Shown here: positions 46,334-56,760 of the stretch, piece by piece
How positions within the stretch are numbered: position 1 is the first letter of the stretch
Layout of the letters: every line of letters begins with the position of its first letter
Assembly: GCF_005886805.2 (NCBI RefSeq)
Contig: NZ_CP045429.1
Span: 900,501 to 964,500 of the forward strand
DNA: 64,000 nt
Direction: 5' to 3'
From: Pseudoalteromonas rubra
GTDB lineage: Bacteria; Pseudomonadota; Gammaproteobacteria; Enterobacterales; Alteromonadaceae
Notes under the pieces: model-generated
What the model saw: only the letters and a program-made list of their open reading frames with translations
Told to the model about the DNA's origin: nothing
Database searches by the model: none
Program-made: the position numbers and the translations under genes

Positions 46334-46450
46334 AGTTTAAAACCTTTAATTTGCTATCAATCGGACAAAATCCGGCATGGCCGGATTTTTATATCTTGCG
46401 ACTGATATTAAGCGATCAATCACAGCTGTAACGGGACGCGTACGTCGGTG

Positions 46451-47035
46451 TTACGGCTTAAAAGAATGTAGTCTATTTTGTGCTTTTAACACACCGTCTT
46501 TGGCCAGGATTTCCATGCAACGTACGGCTTCATCCACCGCAGCATCAATTTTTTCCTGATCTGCCTGAGGCGCCTTGCCCAGTACCCAGCCTGTCACCTT
46601 ATCGCGGTGTCCAGGATGGCCAATCCCAATGCGTAGACGCATAAACTCTTTGTTATTGCCCAGCTTGGCGATAATGTCTTTCAGACCATTGTGTCCACCG
46701 TGACCGCCGCCTTTTTTGAGTTTGGCGACACCGGGGTCCATATCCATTTCATCATGTGCAACCAGGATCTGCTCAGGCGGTATTTTATAAAAATTAGCCA
46801 GGCTACCTACAGCTTTACCGCTCAGGTTCATAAAAGTGGTTGGAATAAGAAGCTTAAATTCCTGATTGTTCAGGAGCAGCTTGCCGCTAAGGCCATGATG
46901 TTTGGAGTCAGGTTTGAGAGGGACGTTGTAGCGCCTGGCCAGTTCTTCGATAAACCAAGCCCCGGCATTGTGACGGGTGTTTGCATATTCGGGGCCTGGA
47001 TTTGCCAGGCCCACTAGCATTTGAATAGTATTCAA
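46451..47035 (-). CDS. pth: Peptidyl-tRNA hydrolase
   Basis: 194 aa. It frees peptidyl-tRNAs that drop off ribosomes. [19 protein letters not shown] contains the catalytic His near residue 22; [18 protein letters not shown] and [13 protein letters not shown] are the family signatures. The start is TTG at 47035 with AAGGTG upstream; the first ATG (five codons later) would remove conserved residues, since related proteins align from the T-I preceding LVGLANPG. It lies 19 nt downstream of rplY and upstream of ychF. Confidence 0.96.
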   Translation of the reverse strand: MNTIQMLVGLANPGPEYANTRHNAGAWFIEELARRYNVPLKPDSKHHGLSGKLLLNNQEFKLLIPTTFMNLSGKAVGSLANFYKIPPEQILVAHDEMDMDPGVAKLKKGGGHGGHNGLKDIIAKLGNNKEFMRLRIGIGHPGHRDKVTGWVLGKAPQADQEKIDAAVDEAVRCMEILAKDGVLKAQNRLHSFKP

Positions 47036-47054
47036 GGTGCTAACACCTTAAAAA

Positions 47055-47663
47055 TTATTCAGCAGCTTCTTCAGCTGTTTCTTCAGCAGCGCCGCCTTTA
47101 GGTGCGTTTACAGTCACAACCGCTTGGTCGTGGTCTGCACCTTTAGCAAGCTCAACAGAAACTACACCAGCTGGAAGTGCGATGTCTGAAAGGTGTACAG
47201 TTGCGCCAACTTCGATAGCTGCTACGTCAACTTCTACGAACTCAGGAAGCTGAGCTGGCAGACATGTGATTTCGATTTCAGTTACGTGGTGAGCAATCGT
47301 GTTGCCGCCTTTAGTTGCTGCTTCTTCGTTGATGAAGTGTACAGGAACTTTAGTGTGAAGCTTCTGAGAAGCGTCAACGCGTTGGAAGTCAAGGTGAGTT
47401 ACCTTAGGCTTGTACGGGTGACGTTGGATGTCTTTCAGGATAGCTTCAACAGACTCACCACCGATGTTCAGAGTCAGGATGTGCGTGTAGAAACCTTCGT
47501 CTTCTTGCATCTGGATAACTTTGTTGTGCTCAAGAGTAAGCGAAACAGCGTCTTTGCCTGCACCGTAAAGGATAGCAGGAACTTTATCAGCGCGACGTAG
47601 GCGGCGGCTCGCACCAGTACCCAGAGTTTCGCGTACTTCAGCGTTTAATACGTATTGTGACAT
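47055..47663 (-). CDS. rplY: 50S ribosomal protein L25, long (CTC-type) form
   Basis: 202 aa from ATG 47663 ([19 protein letters not shown]), with GGAG 7 nt upstream; an ATG four codons earlier is disfavoured. The N-terminal L25 domain (about 1-95) binds 5S rRNA. The C-terminal TL5/CTC domain (about 97-185) precedes an Ala/Glu tail ([13 protein letters not shown]). E. coli L25 lacks the extra domain; most marine gammaproteobacteria have it. Confidence 0.95.
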   Translation of the reverse strand: MSQYVLNAEVRETLGTGASRRLRRADKVPAILYGAGKDAVSLTLEHNKVIQMQEDEGFYTHILTLNIGGESVEAILKDIQRHPYKPKVTHLDFQRVDASQKLHTKVPVHFINEEAATKGGNTIAHHVTEIEITCLPAQLPEFVEVDVAAIEVGATVHLSDIALPAGVVSVELAKGADHDQAVVTVNAPKGGAAEETAEEAAE

Positions 47664-47817
47664 GAGTGTCTCCAATTATTTTAGTTAATACTTCGAAGGG
47701 CTCGCGACCAAGCACTTCGGTAAATCACCGAACTCACCGTGGTTGTATCCAAAGCAAGCCCAGTAAAAAGGCGCGCTAATATACCACTTACCAGCAGCCT
47801 TGCAAACCTTTGGACAT

Positions 47818-47843
47818 AAAAAAAGCACCCTGAGGTGCTTTTT
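47818..47843 (-). terminator. Terminator of prs
   Basis: Stem AAAAGCACC/GGTGCTTTT with loop CTGA, 20 nt after the prs stop, with a T run on the - strand. rplY downstream therefore probably has its own promoter. Confidence 0.88.
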
Positions 47844-47862
47844 ATTTGCGGATAAACACAGA

Positions 47863-48810
47863 TTAGTGTTCAAACATCGCAGAGATAGACTCTTCATTGC
47901 TGATGCGGCGAATGGTTTCAGCCAGCATATCAGCCAGAGTCAGTACTTTGATCTTGTCAACAGACTTCAGTTCGTCAGACAAGGTGATTGAGTCAGTGAC
48001 AATCACTTCGTCGATTACTGAGTTACGCAGGTTTTCAGCTGCATTACCAGACAATACCGGGTGAGTTGCGTAAGCGAATACACGCTTAGCGCCATGCTCT
48101 TTTAGTGCCGCAGCGGCTTTACACAGTGTGCCACCGGTATCAATCATATCGTCAACGATGATACAGTCACGACCTTCTACGTCACCAATGATGTGCATGA
48201 CCTGAGACACGTTCGCTTGTGGGCGACGCTTGTCGATGATAGCCAGGTCTTTGTCATCCAGAAGTTTCGCGATTGCACGCGCACGAACTACACCACCGAT
48301 ATCCGGTGATACGACAACAACGTCGTCGAAGTCACGCTCTTTCATGTCTTCAAGTAGTACCGGGCTACCAAACACGTTATCAACAGGTACATCGAAGAAG
48401 CCCTGGATCTGCTCAGCGTGCAAATCAACGGTCAGTACGCGGTCGACCCCAACGCTTGACAAGAAGTCTGCGACAACTTTAGCTGTGATTGGTACACGGG
48501 CAGAACGTACACGACGGTCCTGACGGGCGTAGCCAAAATATGGGATAACAGCTGTAATACGACCTGCTGAAGCACGACGTAACGCATCCACCATAACAAT
48601 GAGTTCCATCAGGTTGTCATTGGTTGGTGCGCAAGTGGACTGAACGATGAAGACATCAGAACCACGAACATTTTCATTAATTTGAACGCTGATTTCACCG
48701 TCGCTAAAACGGCCTACAACGGCATCACCTAATTCGATAAACAAACGTTTTGCAACTTTTTGAGCTAGCTCAGGTGTTGCGTTACCAGCGAAGAGCTTCA
48801 TGTCGGGCAC
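47863..48810 (-). CDS. prs: Ribose-phosphate pyrophosphokinase
   Basis: 315 aa. It makes PRPP for nucleotide, histidine and tryptophan synthesis. Nearly collinear with the E. coli enzyme, including [46 protein letters not shown], the PRPP loop [14 protein letters not shown] and the end [15 protein letters not shown]. The start is GTG at 48810 (MPDMKLF), as in E. coli, with GAGGAACCCTACC before it. Confidence 0.98.
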   Translation of the reverse strand: MPDMKLFAGNATPELAQKVAKRLFIELGDAVVGRFSDGEISVQINENVRGSDVFIVQSTCAPTNDNLMELIVMVDALRRASAGRITAVIPYFGYARQDRRVRSARVPITAKVVADFLSSVGVDRVLTVDLHAEQIQGFFDVPVDNVFGSPVLLEDMKERDFDDVVVVSPDIGGVVRARAIAKLLDDKDLAIIDKRRPQANVSQVMHIIGDVEGRDCIIVDDMIDTGGTLCKAAAALKEHGAKRVFAYATHPVLSGNAAENLRNSVIDEVIVTDSITLSDELKSVDKIKVLTLADMLAETIRRISNEESISAMFEH

Positions 48811-48888
48811 GGTAGGGTTCCTCAGGCACTGTAATATTATGTATGCAATGACGTCGTCTGTGACAGTGTCAAAACAAGCTAACTTAAA

Positions 48889-49746
48889 CTATTTTACTTC
48901 ATCTTTACGCCATGCAGCCAGTTGCCTGTGGGCAATTGACTCGCGAGCGTTTTGGCTAATAAAGCCTGTCCAGGGAGAGGGAAGTTGTTCGAGGACACGC
49001 TGTGCGGCTTGCGCAGATTCAAATTCTGCAAAGCAACACCCTCCTGTCCCTGTCAGTCTGGACGGCGCATATCTTAACAACCAGCTCAGGGTTTTATCAA
49101 CCTCGGGGTGGAGCTTTTTAACTAATTCCTGACAGTCATTGTGTGTTTGCTCTAATGTCCAGTTAGCTGATAATTTGGGAGTTTTCCGGGGTAAATCTGG
49201 ATGTGTAAAGACCTCTACGGTGCTGACATGGACATTAGGAAATACCACCAGGTAGTATTTTTCGGTGATAGGGTATGGACTCAATTTCTCTCCAACTCCC
49301 TGAGCTAACGCCGTTTTTCCGTGTACAAAAACAGGCACATCAGCCCCGAGTGTCAACCCAATATCGGCGAGTTGGGCGATGGACAGGTTACATTGCCATA
49401 AGGTGTTGAGTGCGAGTAATGTGGTGGCTGCATCCGATGAACCACCGCCAACACCGCCACCCATAGACAAGTTTTTAGTCAAGTGAATACGAACCCCCCT
49501 AGCTGCGGATTTATACGGACGCAGCGCGTTGGCAGCTCGAAAGATTAAATTATCCTGCAACGGGATATCCGCAACATCACCGTGGATCTCGATGGTATCT
49601 TGTTCCAGCGGGACGAAGGTTAATTGGTCGCCGTACTCTAGCAAGGTAAACAGGGTTTCCAGCTCGTGGTAGCCATCAGCACGGCGGCCATTGATGTGTA
49701 AAAACAGGTTGAGTTTTGCCGGAGCGGTTAATTTTAGTGGTTTCAT
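48889..49746 (-). CDS. ispE: 4-diphosphocytidyl-2-C-methyl-D-erythritol kinase
   Basis: 285 aa GHMP kinase of the MEP isoprenoid pathway. The N-terminus LTAPAKLNLFLHINGRRADGYH and the glycine-rich ATP loop MGGGVGGGSSDAATTLLALN near residue 91 are diagnostic; the C-terminal LTGTGGCCFAEFES matches motif 3. The ATG overlaps the lolB stop by four bases (ATGA). Confidence 0.97.
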   Translation of the reverse strand: MKPLKLTAPAKLNLFLHINGRRADGYHELETLFTLLEYGDQLTFVPLEQDTIEIHGDVADIPLQDNLIFRAANALRPYKSAARGVRIHLTKNLSMGGGVGGGSSDAATTLLALNTLWQCNLSIAQLADIGLTLGADVPVFVHGKTALAQGVGEKLSPYPITEKYYLVVFPNVHVSTVEVFTHPDLPRKTPKLSANWTLEQTHNDCQELVKKLHPEVDKTLSWLLRYAPSRLTGTGGCCFAEFESAQAAQRVLEQLPSPWTGFISQNARESIAHRQLAAWRKDEVK

Positions 49747-50351
49747 AAGGTCTCAAAGTGCCAGTTACTGATACGGATTTTGATGGTGATGTCATTGTGC
49801 GTCAGTGTGAGTCGGGTTGGCAGTTCGAGCCCGTTGACGCGTTGATATGTCTGGTAGGCGACCTGCCAGCGCAAGCCCTGCTTATCTTGCCAGGTTGCCT
49901 GGGTAAGTTGTTGCTTTTGATTATATTGGTTATCGGGCGCGTCTATTTGACCTGTCAACCATTGCGGTGCCTGCGATACCGGCAGTTGCCAGCCACTCAG
50001 ACGATATACCAGTTCACTGCTGTCGTCGCTGGTGTAAGTTTTATCTTCGAGCGTGAGTGTGCTGTACTGATCAAGCTCTTCGAGTTTTAATACCTGGGTA
50101 CCAATAAATGTATTTAGTGTCAGAGTTTGTTTTTGTTCGCGGTATTGCCAGTTAAAATTGGCGGACTGGCGCTCTTCGGGAGAGATAAATGCGAGCTTAC
50201 CCGTTGCCCGCCAATTGTTATAACTTTCGGGACGATTTTGCTGTGTATGCTCATCAGACGGCGTAATACGCTGTGCACACCCACTCAGAAACAATAAAAA
50301 CATGAGCAAAATCAAATGAAACTGTTTCAAACTAAGTTCCTTACTTTCCAT
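49743..50351 (-). CDS. lolB: Outer-membrane lipoprotein insertase LolB
   Basis: 202 aa from ATG 50351 (MESKELSLKQFHLILLM), with lipobox LSGC (Cys at 25); a frame 17 codons longer runs towards hemA and is less likely. The mature domain contains NWRATGKLAFISPEERQSANFNW and YRLSGWQLPVSQAPQWLTGQ, the LolB pattern. It accepts lipoproteins from LolA at the outer membrane. Upstream of ispE and divergent from hemA, the conserved gammaproteobacterial layout. Confidence 0.93.
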   Translation of the reverse strand: MESKELSLKQFHLILLMFLLFLSGCAQRITPSDEHTQQNRPESYNNWRATGKLAFISPEERQSANFNWQYREQKQTLTLNTFIGTQVLKLEELDQYSTLTLEDKTYTSDDSSELVYRLSGWQLPVSQAPQWLTGQIDAPDNQYNQKQQLTQATWQDKQGLRWQVAYQTYQRVNGLELPTRLTLTHNDITIKIRISNWHFETL

Positions 50352-50413
50352 ATTCGATTGATTTTTGGTAAAATTAGCGGCTTTAAAGCAGGGCTTGAGC
50401 AATACTGGCAGTT

Positions 50414-51670
50414 ATGACCATCATCGCACTTGGGATCAATCACAAAACCGCGTCCGTCGAATTGAGGGAAAAAGTCGCTTTTTCTCCGCAACAACTATCG
50501 GATGCGCTACAGCAGCTGTCTGAGTTACCGCAGTTTAATGAGTCCGTGATTGTTTCTACCTGCAATCGGACCGAAATCTATTGTAGCCTTGGGGACCCGA
50601 ATTCCCAAGCGCTTCTGGGTTGGCTTGCGCAATTTCACCAGATAGAAGAGCACGAATTGGCTGAGAACGTCTATGTGCACCACAATCAGGACGCCGTTAA
50701 CCACCTGATGCGCGTTGCTTGTGGATTGGATTCGCTGGTATTAGGTGAGCCACAGATCCTGGGGCAGATTAAGCAAGCTTATAATAGTGCAAAGGCACAC
50801 AATGGCATTCAGCCTGTGTTTGAACGCTTATTTCAGAAAACCTTCTCAGTAGCAAAGCAAGTTCGTACCGAAACCGAAATTGGCGCTAGTGCGGTATCTG
50901 TTGCGTATGCCGCCGTTAATTTGGCAAAGCATATCTATGGCCAGCTGGAAAAGACCAATGTGTTGCTAATTGGTGCGGGTGAAACCATTGAGTTGGTTGC
51001 CAAGCACTTATCTCAACATAACCCAAAAGCTATCACCGTGGCCAACCGTACCATTGAACGGGCGCAACTGCTGGCAAATGAAATCAGTGCCAATGTCATT
51101 TCTTTGGCTCAGTTGCCGGAGCAATTGCATCAGGCTGATATTGTGATCAGCTCCACGGCCAGTACCTTGCCCATCATAGGTAAAGGCGTGGTAGAGCAAG
51201 CACTGAAAAAGCGTAAACACAAGCCGATGTTGTTCGTTGATATTGCGGTACCGCGTGATATTGAAAGTCAGGTGAATGACTTAGATGCTGCGTATTTGTA
51301 TACCGTGGATGATCTACAGGCGATTGTGAACGAAAACATGGCTTCGCGGGAACAAGCTGCACGTGACGCACAACAAATCATTGACGATAAAACGCATGAA
51401 TTTGCGCAGTGGCAGCGTTCACTGACCTCTGTGGATGTGATCCGGGAATATCGTGAATCCGCACAGACGATTAAATTAGAGCTCGTGGAAAAGGCGTTAA
51501 ATCAGCTACAATCGGGTAAGAATTCAGAAAAGGTCTTGTTAGAGCTGGCAAACAAGCTCACCAATCGGCTCACTCATGCACCGACCCGTGCCATTCAGGC
51601 GGCGGCAAAAGAGGGCGATATAGAGCGTATTGCAGTATTAAAACAAGCATTAGGTATTGAGCAGGAATAA
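50414..51670 (+). CDS. hemA: Glutamyl-tRNA reductase
   Basis: 418 aa. First step of the C5 tetrapyrrole pathway. The nucleophile Cys50 is in VSTCNRTEIY. ACGLDSLVLGEPQILGQIKQAY and the NADPH-binding domain with LLIGAGETIELVAKHL follow, and a C-terminal dimerisation helix closes the protein. Start MTIIALGINHKTASVELREK. It leads hemA-prfA-prmC, divergent from lolB with a 62-bp shared control region. Confidence 0.97.
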   Translation: MTIIALGINHKTASVELREKVAFSPQQLSDALQQLSELPQFNESVIVSTCNRTEIYCSLGDPNSQALLGWLAQFHQIEEHELAENVYVHHNQDAVNHLMRVACGLDSLVLGEPQILGQIKQAYNSAKAHNGIQPVFERLFQKTFSVAKQVRTETEIGASAVSVAYAAVNLAKHIYGQLEKTNVLLIGAGETIELVAKHLSQHNPKAITVANRTIERAQLLANEISANVISLAQLPEQLHQADIVISSTASTLPIIGKGVVEQALKKRKHKPMLFVDIAVPRDIESQVNDLDAAYLYTVDDLQAIVNENMASREQAARDAQQIIDDKTHEFAQWQRSLTSVDVIREYRESAQTIKLELVEKALNQLQSGKNSEKVLLELANKLTNRLTHAPTRAIQAAAKEGDIERIAVLKQALGIEQE

Positions 51671-51677
51671 AAGTTAA

Positions 51678-52763
51678 ATGAAAGAGTCCGTCTATCGTAA
51701 ATTGGAAACGCTGGTAGAGCGCCACGAAGAAGTGGAAGCCATGCTGGGGGATCCGGAAGTTATTGGCGATCAAAACCGTTTTCGCGCGTTATCAAAAGAA
51801 TATTCAGAGCTGGAAGATGTCGTTAAGGCGTTCACTGCCTACCAGCAGGCCCAGGAAAACGTTGCTGCGGCTGAAGAAATGCTAAAAGACTCAGATCCTG
51901 ACATGCGTGAAATGGCTCAGGAAGAATACAAAGAAGCAAAAGAACAAATTTCAGAGCTGGAGGAGCAACTCCAGATCCTGATGCTGCCAAAAGACCCGAA
52001 AGATGACAATAACGTATTCCTTGAAGTTCGTGCCGGTACCGGTGGTGATGAAGCTGCGATTTTCGCAGGTGATTTATTCCGTATGTACAGTCGCTATGCA
52101 GAAGCACAAAAGTGGCAGGTCGAAGTGGTCAGTGCCAATGAAGGTGAGCACGGTGGCTATAAAGAGGTGATAGCCAACATCAAAGGGGATGGCGTTTACG
52201 GTAAGCTGAAGTTTGAGTCGGGCGCACACCGTGTACAACGTGTACCAGAAACAGAATCTCAGGGCCGTGTTCATACCTCAGCGTGTACAGTTGCTGTGAT
52301 GGCAGAAATTCCAGAAGCAGAAGCCATTGAAATTAACCCATCGGACCTCAAGGTCGATACCTTCCGTGCATCTGGTGCCGGTGGTCAGCACGTTAACAAA
52401 ACCGATTCTGCAATTCGTATTACTCACATTCCGACCGGGGTTGTGGTTGAGTGTCAGGATGAGCGTTCGCAGCATAAAAACCGTGCGAAAGCGTTGTCAG
52501 TACTGGGCGCCCGACTGCAGCAGGCTGAAGATGAAAAGCGTCAGGCAGAAGAAGCCAGCGAACGTCGAAACCTGGTTGGCAGTGGTGACCGCTCTGAACG
52601 TATCCGTACGTATAACTATCCGCAAGGACGTATCACGGACCACCGCATTAACCTTACGCTGTATCGTCTTAATGAAGTGGTAGCCGGCGACCTGGGTGCC
52701 GTTATCGATCCGTTAGTGTTGGAGTATCAGGCTGATCTGTTAGCAGCCATGGGCGACGACTAA
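51678..52763 (+). CDS. prfA: Peptide chain release factor 1
   Basis: 361 aa. The codon-recognition region [19 protein letters not shown] carries a P-x-T motif (RF1 type, UAA/UAG). The catalytic GGQ near residue 235 is in [14 protein letters not shown], where the Gln is methylated by PrmC, encoded next. Seven bases separate it from hemA and one base overlaps prmC (TAATG). Confidence 0.98.
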   Translation: MKESVYRKLETLVERHEEVEAMLGDPEVIGDQNRFRALSKEYSELEDVVKAFTAYQQAQENVAAAEEMLKDSDPDMREMAQEEYKEAKEQISELEEQLQILMLPKDPKDDNNVFLEVRAGTGGDEAAIFAGDLFRMYSRYAEAQKWQVEVVSANEGEHGGYKEVIANIKGDGVYGKLKFESGAHRVQRVPETESQGRVHTSACTVAVMAEIPEAEAIEINPSDLKVDTFRASGAGGQHVNKTDSAIRITHIPTGVVVECQDERSQHKNRAKALSVLGARLQQAEDEKRQAEEASERRNLVGSGDRSERIRTYNYPQGRITDHRINLTLYRLNEVVAGDLGAVIDPLVLEYQADLLAAMGDD

Positions 52764-53611
52764 TGGCGCAGAATCCCAATCTTGCTCAGGCGATTGCCTG
52801 GGCGAGTTCGCAACTTCAAAGTAGCTCAGAGTCAGCGAAACTCGATGCCGAAGTGCTGCTTTTACACATTCTTCAGAAGAACCGCAGTTACTTATTCGCG
52901 TGGCCAGAAGCCGAGCTGAATGCAGAGCAATATCAATTATTTGAATCACTCATTGCACGTCGAAAAGCGGGTGAGCCAGTCGCCCATCTGACGGGGGAAC
53001 GCGAGTTCTGGAGTTTGCCTCTGTATGTCAATAATAGCACCCTCATTCCCCGGCCAGATACGGAAACCCTGGTTGAGCATGCATTGACCTTACCCCTGCC
53101 GACAGGTGCTCGAGTCGTTGACCTGGGGACTGGTACGGGCGCTATTGTGCTGGCGCTGGCGTCGGAGCAGCCTGACTGGCAGCTTATTGGTGTAGACTAC
53201 TCTCATGACGCGGTGGCTCTGGCAGAGAAAAACCGCCAACGGCTGGGTTTTGAGCATGTACAGATCCGCCAGAGCGACTGGTTTTCAGCCTTGTCAGATC
53301 AGCGCTTTGATTTGATTGTCAGCAACCCCCCGTATATATGTGAAACGGATGAGCACCTGAATCAGGGCGATGTCCGTTTCGAACCTTTATCAGCCCTGGT
53401 GGCGCCGGATGAAGGTTATGCCGATATCCGTCATATTACTGAGCAGGCACTGCAATATCTGGCACCGGATGGTTATCTGATGTTTGAACACGGGTATCAG
53501 CAAGCTGCTGGTGTTCAGCAGATTTTTGCACAAATGAACTATCGCAATATACTTACAATAAAAGATATGGCAGGCTGTGATAGGGTAACGATGGCGCAAA
53601 AGCCACAATAA
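52763..53611 (+). CDS. prmC: Release factor glutamine methyltransferase
   Basis: 282 aa. It methylates the GGQ glutamine of RF1 and RF2. The SAM loop VVDLGTGTGAIVLALASE is near residue 115 and the substrate-binding NPPY motif in DLIVSNPPYICETDEHL near 185. The N-terminal helical domain has the LIPRPDTETLVEHAL motif. Coupled to prfA. Confidence 0.97.
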   Translation: MAQNPNLAQAIAWASSQLQSSSESAKLDAEVLLLHILQKNRSYLFAWPEAELNAEQYQLFESLIARRKAGEPVAHLTGEREFWSLPLYVNNSTLIPRPDTETLVEHALTLPLPTGARVVDLGTGTGAIVLALASEQPDWQLIGVDYSHDAVALAEKNRQRLGFEHVQIRQSDWFSALSDQRFDLIVSNPPYICETDEHLNQGDVRFEPLSALVAPDEGYADIRHITEQALQYLAPDGYLMFEHGYQQAAGVQQIFAQMNYRNILTIKDMAGCDRVTMAQKPQ

Positions 53612-53771
53612 TCGTTGCTGATTATCTAAATTGCCTTGTGCAGGCATTATGCATAGTGCAGTGATACTGTATTGTGGTGGACAGCTCGGTTATCGCCAAC
53701 CTGCTTCATGACCGTCAGCGTGCGCAATACTGGCGAGATACGAGTACAAAAAGAGTGTTAAGGACTCTCCA

Positions 53772-55313
53772 ATGGATGATTTTTTGTTTTCAGACGAGCC
53801 AAGTGATTCGGAAGTACAGGAAAAAAGTGGCACCTGGAAGGTGATCATTGTTGATGATGAACCTGAAGTGCATGCGGTGACCAAGCTCGCGCTCAGCGAT
53901 TTTGAGTTTCAGAAAAAGCGCCTGGAGTTCCTCAGTGCCTATTCCGGCGAGGAAGCAAAAAAGGTGGTTATGGACCATCCCGACGCCGCGATTGTATTGC
54001 TTGATGTGGTGATGGAAACGGATGATGCAGGCCTGAGGGTAGCACAGTACATCCGCGAAACTGCCAAGAACAATAATATCCGCATTATTTTGCGTACGGG
54101 TCAGCCAGGCCAGGCACCGGAGCGTCAGGTCATTGTTAATTATGATATCAATGACTACAAATCTAAAACCGAGCTGACGGCGCAAAAGCTGTTTACCGTG
54201 GTGATGTCGAGTTTGCGTTCTTATCGGGATATTTTGTCAATTGATCAGTCTCGTCAGGGGCTGGAAAAAATCATCACAGCATCTCGTAATATTTTTGCTT
54301 CCCATTCTATTGACCAGTTTATTGAAGGCGTTATACAGCAGCTGACGTCTTTGCTTGGAACCGTGGATGAAGCGATTTACGCCACCTCTTTGGTGGCCAG
54401 TAATGATCCCAGCAATAGCAGTGACAAACTGGTGGTATTTACCGGCCGTGGCGAATTTGCCCGAAGTGAAGGCAAGCCCATAGAAGATGTACTGGATACT
54501 GAGCAAATGGAAGCATGCCGACAGGCTTTGCAGGACAGAGGGATCGTATACAAGGACAACTATTTGTTTGCCTATTGTTCAAGCGAATATAATCATGCCT
54601 CCATGCTATTTGTTTCGGGGATCCCGGAGTTTCTGACCGACACGCAAAAACACCTGATCAAAATTTTCTCGCAAAACGTACAACTGGCGTATGAAAACGT
54701 CCAGTTGCAGGCTGAGATTGAAGACACCCAACAGGAACTGGTTTACCGCCTGAGTGAAGCGCTTGAACAGCGTTCTACTGAGTCGGGAAATCATGTAAAG
54801 CGCGTTGCCAACATATGCTATGTAATGGCCAAGCACTATGGCCTGAGCTACCGTGAAGCTGAGCTGATCAGACTGGCTTCGCCCTTGCACGATGTAGGGA
54901 ATGTGGGTATTCCCGATGCCATTTTAAACAAGCCCAACAAGCTTGCGCCAGAAGAATGGGACGTGATGAAATCTCATACCCAAAAAGGGTATCAGATACT
55001 GCGCGACTCGCGCCGTGAAATCGTTAATGCCGGAGCGATGATTGCCCGAGATCATCATGAAAAGTGGGATGGCAGCGGCTATCCGAGCGGCAAAAAAGGC
55101 GAGGAAATTCATATTTTTGGTCGTATTGCAGCGATTGCCGATGTATACGACTCTATGCGTCATGAGCGCTGTTATCGCCCAGCATTCAGTCTGGAAGAGG
55201 TGATCGCAGAAATTAACAGCCAGAAAGGCAAACACTTTGACCCAAAACTGGTAGACGTATTTAATGAGGTTACAGACGAGCTGGAACAGATCCTGACTCG
55301 CTTACAAGATTGA
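53772..55313 (+). CDS. Response regulator, REC-DUF3369-HD-GYP (c-di-GMP phosphodiesterase)
   Basis: 513 aa. Receiver (about 22-150) with VIIVDDEPEVHAVT and phospho-acceptor Asp78 in LLDVVMETDDAGL. DUF3369 sensor-like region (about 155-320). HD-GYP domain (about 330-500) with an intact metal site: LASPLHDVGNVGIPDAIL, RDHHEKWDGSGYPSGKKGEEI and FGRIAAIADVYDS. All catalytic residues of an active c-di-GMP phosphodiesterase are present. No histidine kinase is adjacent. It sits between prmC and sirB2, which are neighbours in many relatives. Confidence 0.94.
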   Translation: MDDFLFSDEPSDSEVQEKSGTWKVIIVDDEPEVHAVTKLALSDFEFQKKRLEFLSAYSGEEAKKVVMDHPDAAIVLLDVVMETDDAGLRVAQYIRETAKNNNIRIILRTGQPGQAPERQVIVNYDINDYKSKTELTAQKLFTVVMSSLRSYRDILSIDQSRQGLEKIITASRNIFASHSIDQFIEGVIQQLTSLLGTVDEAIYATSLVASNDPSNSSDKLVVFTGRGEFARSEGKPIEDVLDTEQMEACRQALQDRGIVYKDNYLFAYCSSEYNHASMLFVSGIPEFLTDTQKHLIKIFSQNVQLAYENVQLQAEIEDTQQELVYRLSEALEQRSTESGNHVKRVANICYVMAKHYGLSYREAELIRLASPLHDVGNVGIPDAILNKPNKLAPEEWDVMKSHTQKGYQILRDSRREIVNAGAMIARDHHEKWDGSGYPSGKKGEEIHIFGRIAAIADVYDSMRHERCYRPAFSLEEVIAEINSQKGKHFDPKLVDVFNEVTDELEQILTRLQD

Positions 55314-55338
55314 TTTTAAAATTTAATAAGGGGCAATT

Positions 55339-55713
55339 TTGGATTACATGGCACTTAAACACACGCATGTGATGTTTGCAGTTTTAAGTATTATTTTGTT
55401 TTATACCCGTGCTATTTCGCGTTTGGCCAGTGGTAAACTGGCAGCCAACAAAGGGGTCTTCATCGCTAGCCACAGTGTGGATACTGTACTGTTGATTTCG
55501 GCGGTATCGCTGGCAGTAATGGCGAGTCTGAACCCGGCACAGCAACCCTGGTTGATGGAAAAAATTGTTTTAGTCATTGCATATATAGCGCTAGGTTTCG
55601 TGATTGCGAAATCTACAACAAAAGCTAAGCAGGTTGGTGCACTGGTCATGGCAACTGTCACACTGCTGGCCGTTGGTTACCTTGCCAGTGCTAAAAATGC
55701 GCTGATACTCTGA
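55339..55713 (+). CDS. SirB2-family membrane protein
   Basis: 124 aa, four hydrophobic segments (about 10-25, 44-62, 72-92, 98-118). LKHTHVMFAVLSIILFYTRAI is the SirB2 start. The AAGGGG ribosome site at 55327-55332 lies 6 nt from the TTG at 55339 but 15 nt from the first ATG (55348), so TTG is preferred (MDYMALKHTH). Function unknown; it is conserved next to sirB1 and kdsA. Confidence 0.88.
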   Translation: MDYMALKHTHVMFAVLSIILFYTRAISRLASGKLAANKGVFIASHSVDTVLLISAVSLAVMASLNPAQQPWLMEKIVLVIAYIALGFVIAKSTTKAKQVGALVMATVTLLAVGYLASAKNALIL

Positions 55714-55720
55714 TAGACAT

Positions 55721-55744
55721 GCGGGCAGCAGCGTTGCCCGCTTT
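55721..55744 (+). terminator. Weak terminator after sirB2
   Basis: Stem GCGGGCA/TGCCCGC (55721-55727 with 55735-55741), 7 bp, followed by TTT. The short T tract makes it a weak or partial stop between sirB2 and sirB1. Confidence 0.5.
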
Positions 55745-55855
55745 CCCTGCCCACATCGTCAATTTTCCTCAAAATAAAAATCCCCTTGGGAATGTGTTGA
55801 AAAATGTTACACTAGCCCATTATGACTATAGACAGTAGAAAACAGTTCGTTATTT

Positions 55856-56659
55856 ATGACTGATATCTGGTTCGATGAACACGACACAAGTACGGATCAT
55901 TTTTCGACGCCTGCCTTGTTACGTTGTATCTGGGCTGAGCCGCACTGGGATGCTCAAGCGGATACTTCACACACGCTATGTTTGCTCGCTGAACTGGAGC
56001 AGGCCGTTGACGCTATTTGTTATCAAAATGATGACAAGCACAAGTGTGTAGATGCATTGCTTGATGCGTTTTATACCCAGTGGTTGTTCAGCGGCACAGA
56101 CCAAAAAGTGCCTGAACACTTGCTCAATAATGTGTGCTATGTGCTTAAAATGCACAGCGGTACCAGTATGGCGTTAGCCCTTATTCTGGTGCATTTGCTG
56201 GAGCGAGCACGTCTGAACGCAAGCCTGGCCATTAATCAGGGTGATGTGCTGGTTCACATCGCGTTGAGTGACGAAGAAGGGTACATTATCGACCCAAGCT
56301 CCGGCCATCAGTCTTGGTATGTGATCCCGGAAAACGGCGACGACAAAGAGCAGGAACCCATGGAGTTGGTATTTGGCGAGGAAGCTTTTAAGCTTTACCT
56401 GGCTCAACAAAAATGGTCCTTTATTGCTGCGGAGAAGTTTGGTCATGCACTGAGCTGTGTGGAGATGTTGATGGAGCTTCTGGGCGATGACCCCTATGAG
56501 CGCCGTGACCGAGGCTACCTGCTGAACCAACTTAATTGCCCTAAAATGGCCAAAGATGACCTGCAGTTTTTTGTTGATGAGTGCCCGGATGATCCAACCA
56601 TTGAACTCATTCAAAATCAAATCGCAGAACTGGCCGATCACAATAATATCCTCCATTAA
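55856..56659 (+). CDS. SirB1-family protein (transglutaminase-like/TPR)
   Basis: 267 aa. The SirB1 core (about 85-190) contains LKMHSGTSMALALILVHLLERA and VHIALSDEEGYIIDPSSGHQSWYVIPE; in place of a catalytic Cys the helix has SGTSM, as in the family, so it is likely non-enzymatic. A C-terminal TPR-like part has DDPYERRDRGYLLNQLNCPKMAKDDL. Conserved with sirB2 and kdsA. Confidence 0.9.
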   Translation: MTDIWFDEHDTSTDHFSTPALLRCIWAEPHWDAQADTSHTLCLLAELEQAVDAICYQNDDKHKCVDALLDAFYTQWLFSGTDQKVPEHLLNNVCYVLKMHSGTSMALALILVHLLERARLNASLAINQGDVLVHIALSDEEGYIIDPSSGHQSWYVIPENGDDKEQEPMELVFGEEAFKLYLAQQKWSFIAAEKFGHALSCVEMLMELLGDDPYERRDRGYLLNQLNCPKMAKDDLQFFVDECPDDPTIELIQNQIAELADHNNILH

Positions 56660-56760
56660 GTGAGATCAGCGCACTCTGTATGATGGGACCTCTGGGTCAG
56701 TCAGTGATCTGGCACGGTCCCCAGGCGGTTTTTGTATAATCAAGGAAACAGAGAGATCCT

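Noticed and set aside
56709..56728. CTGGCACG resembling the -24 half of a sigma-54 promoter before the DUF819 gene
   Set aside because: The -12 half (TTGC) is missing at the right spacing, while a TATAAT box lies closer to the gene.
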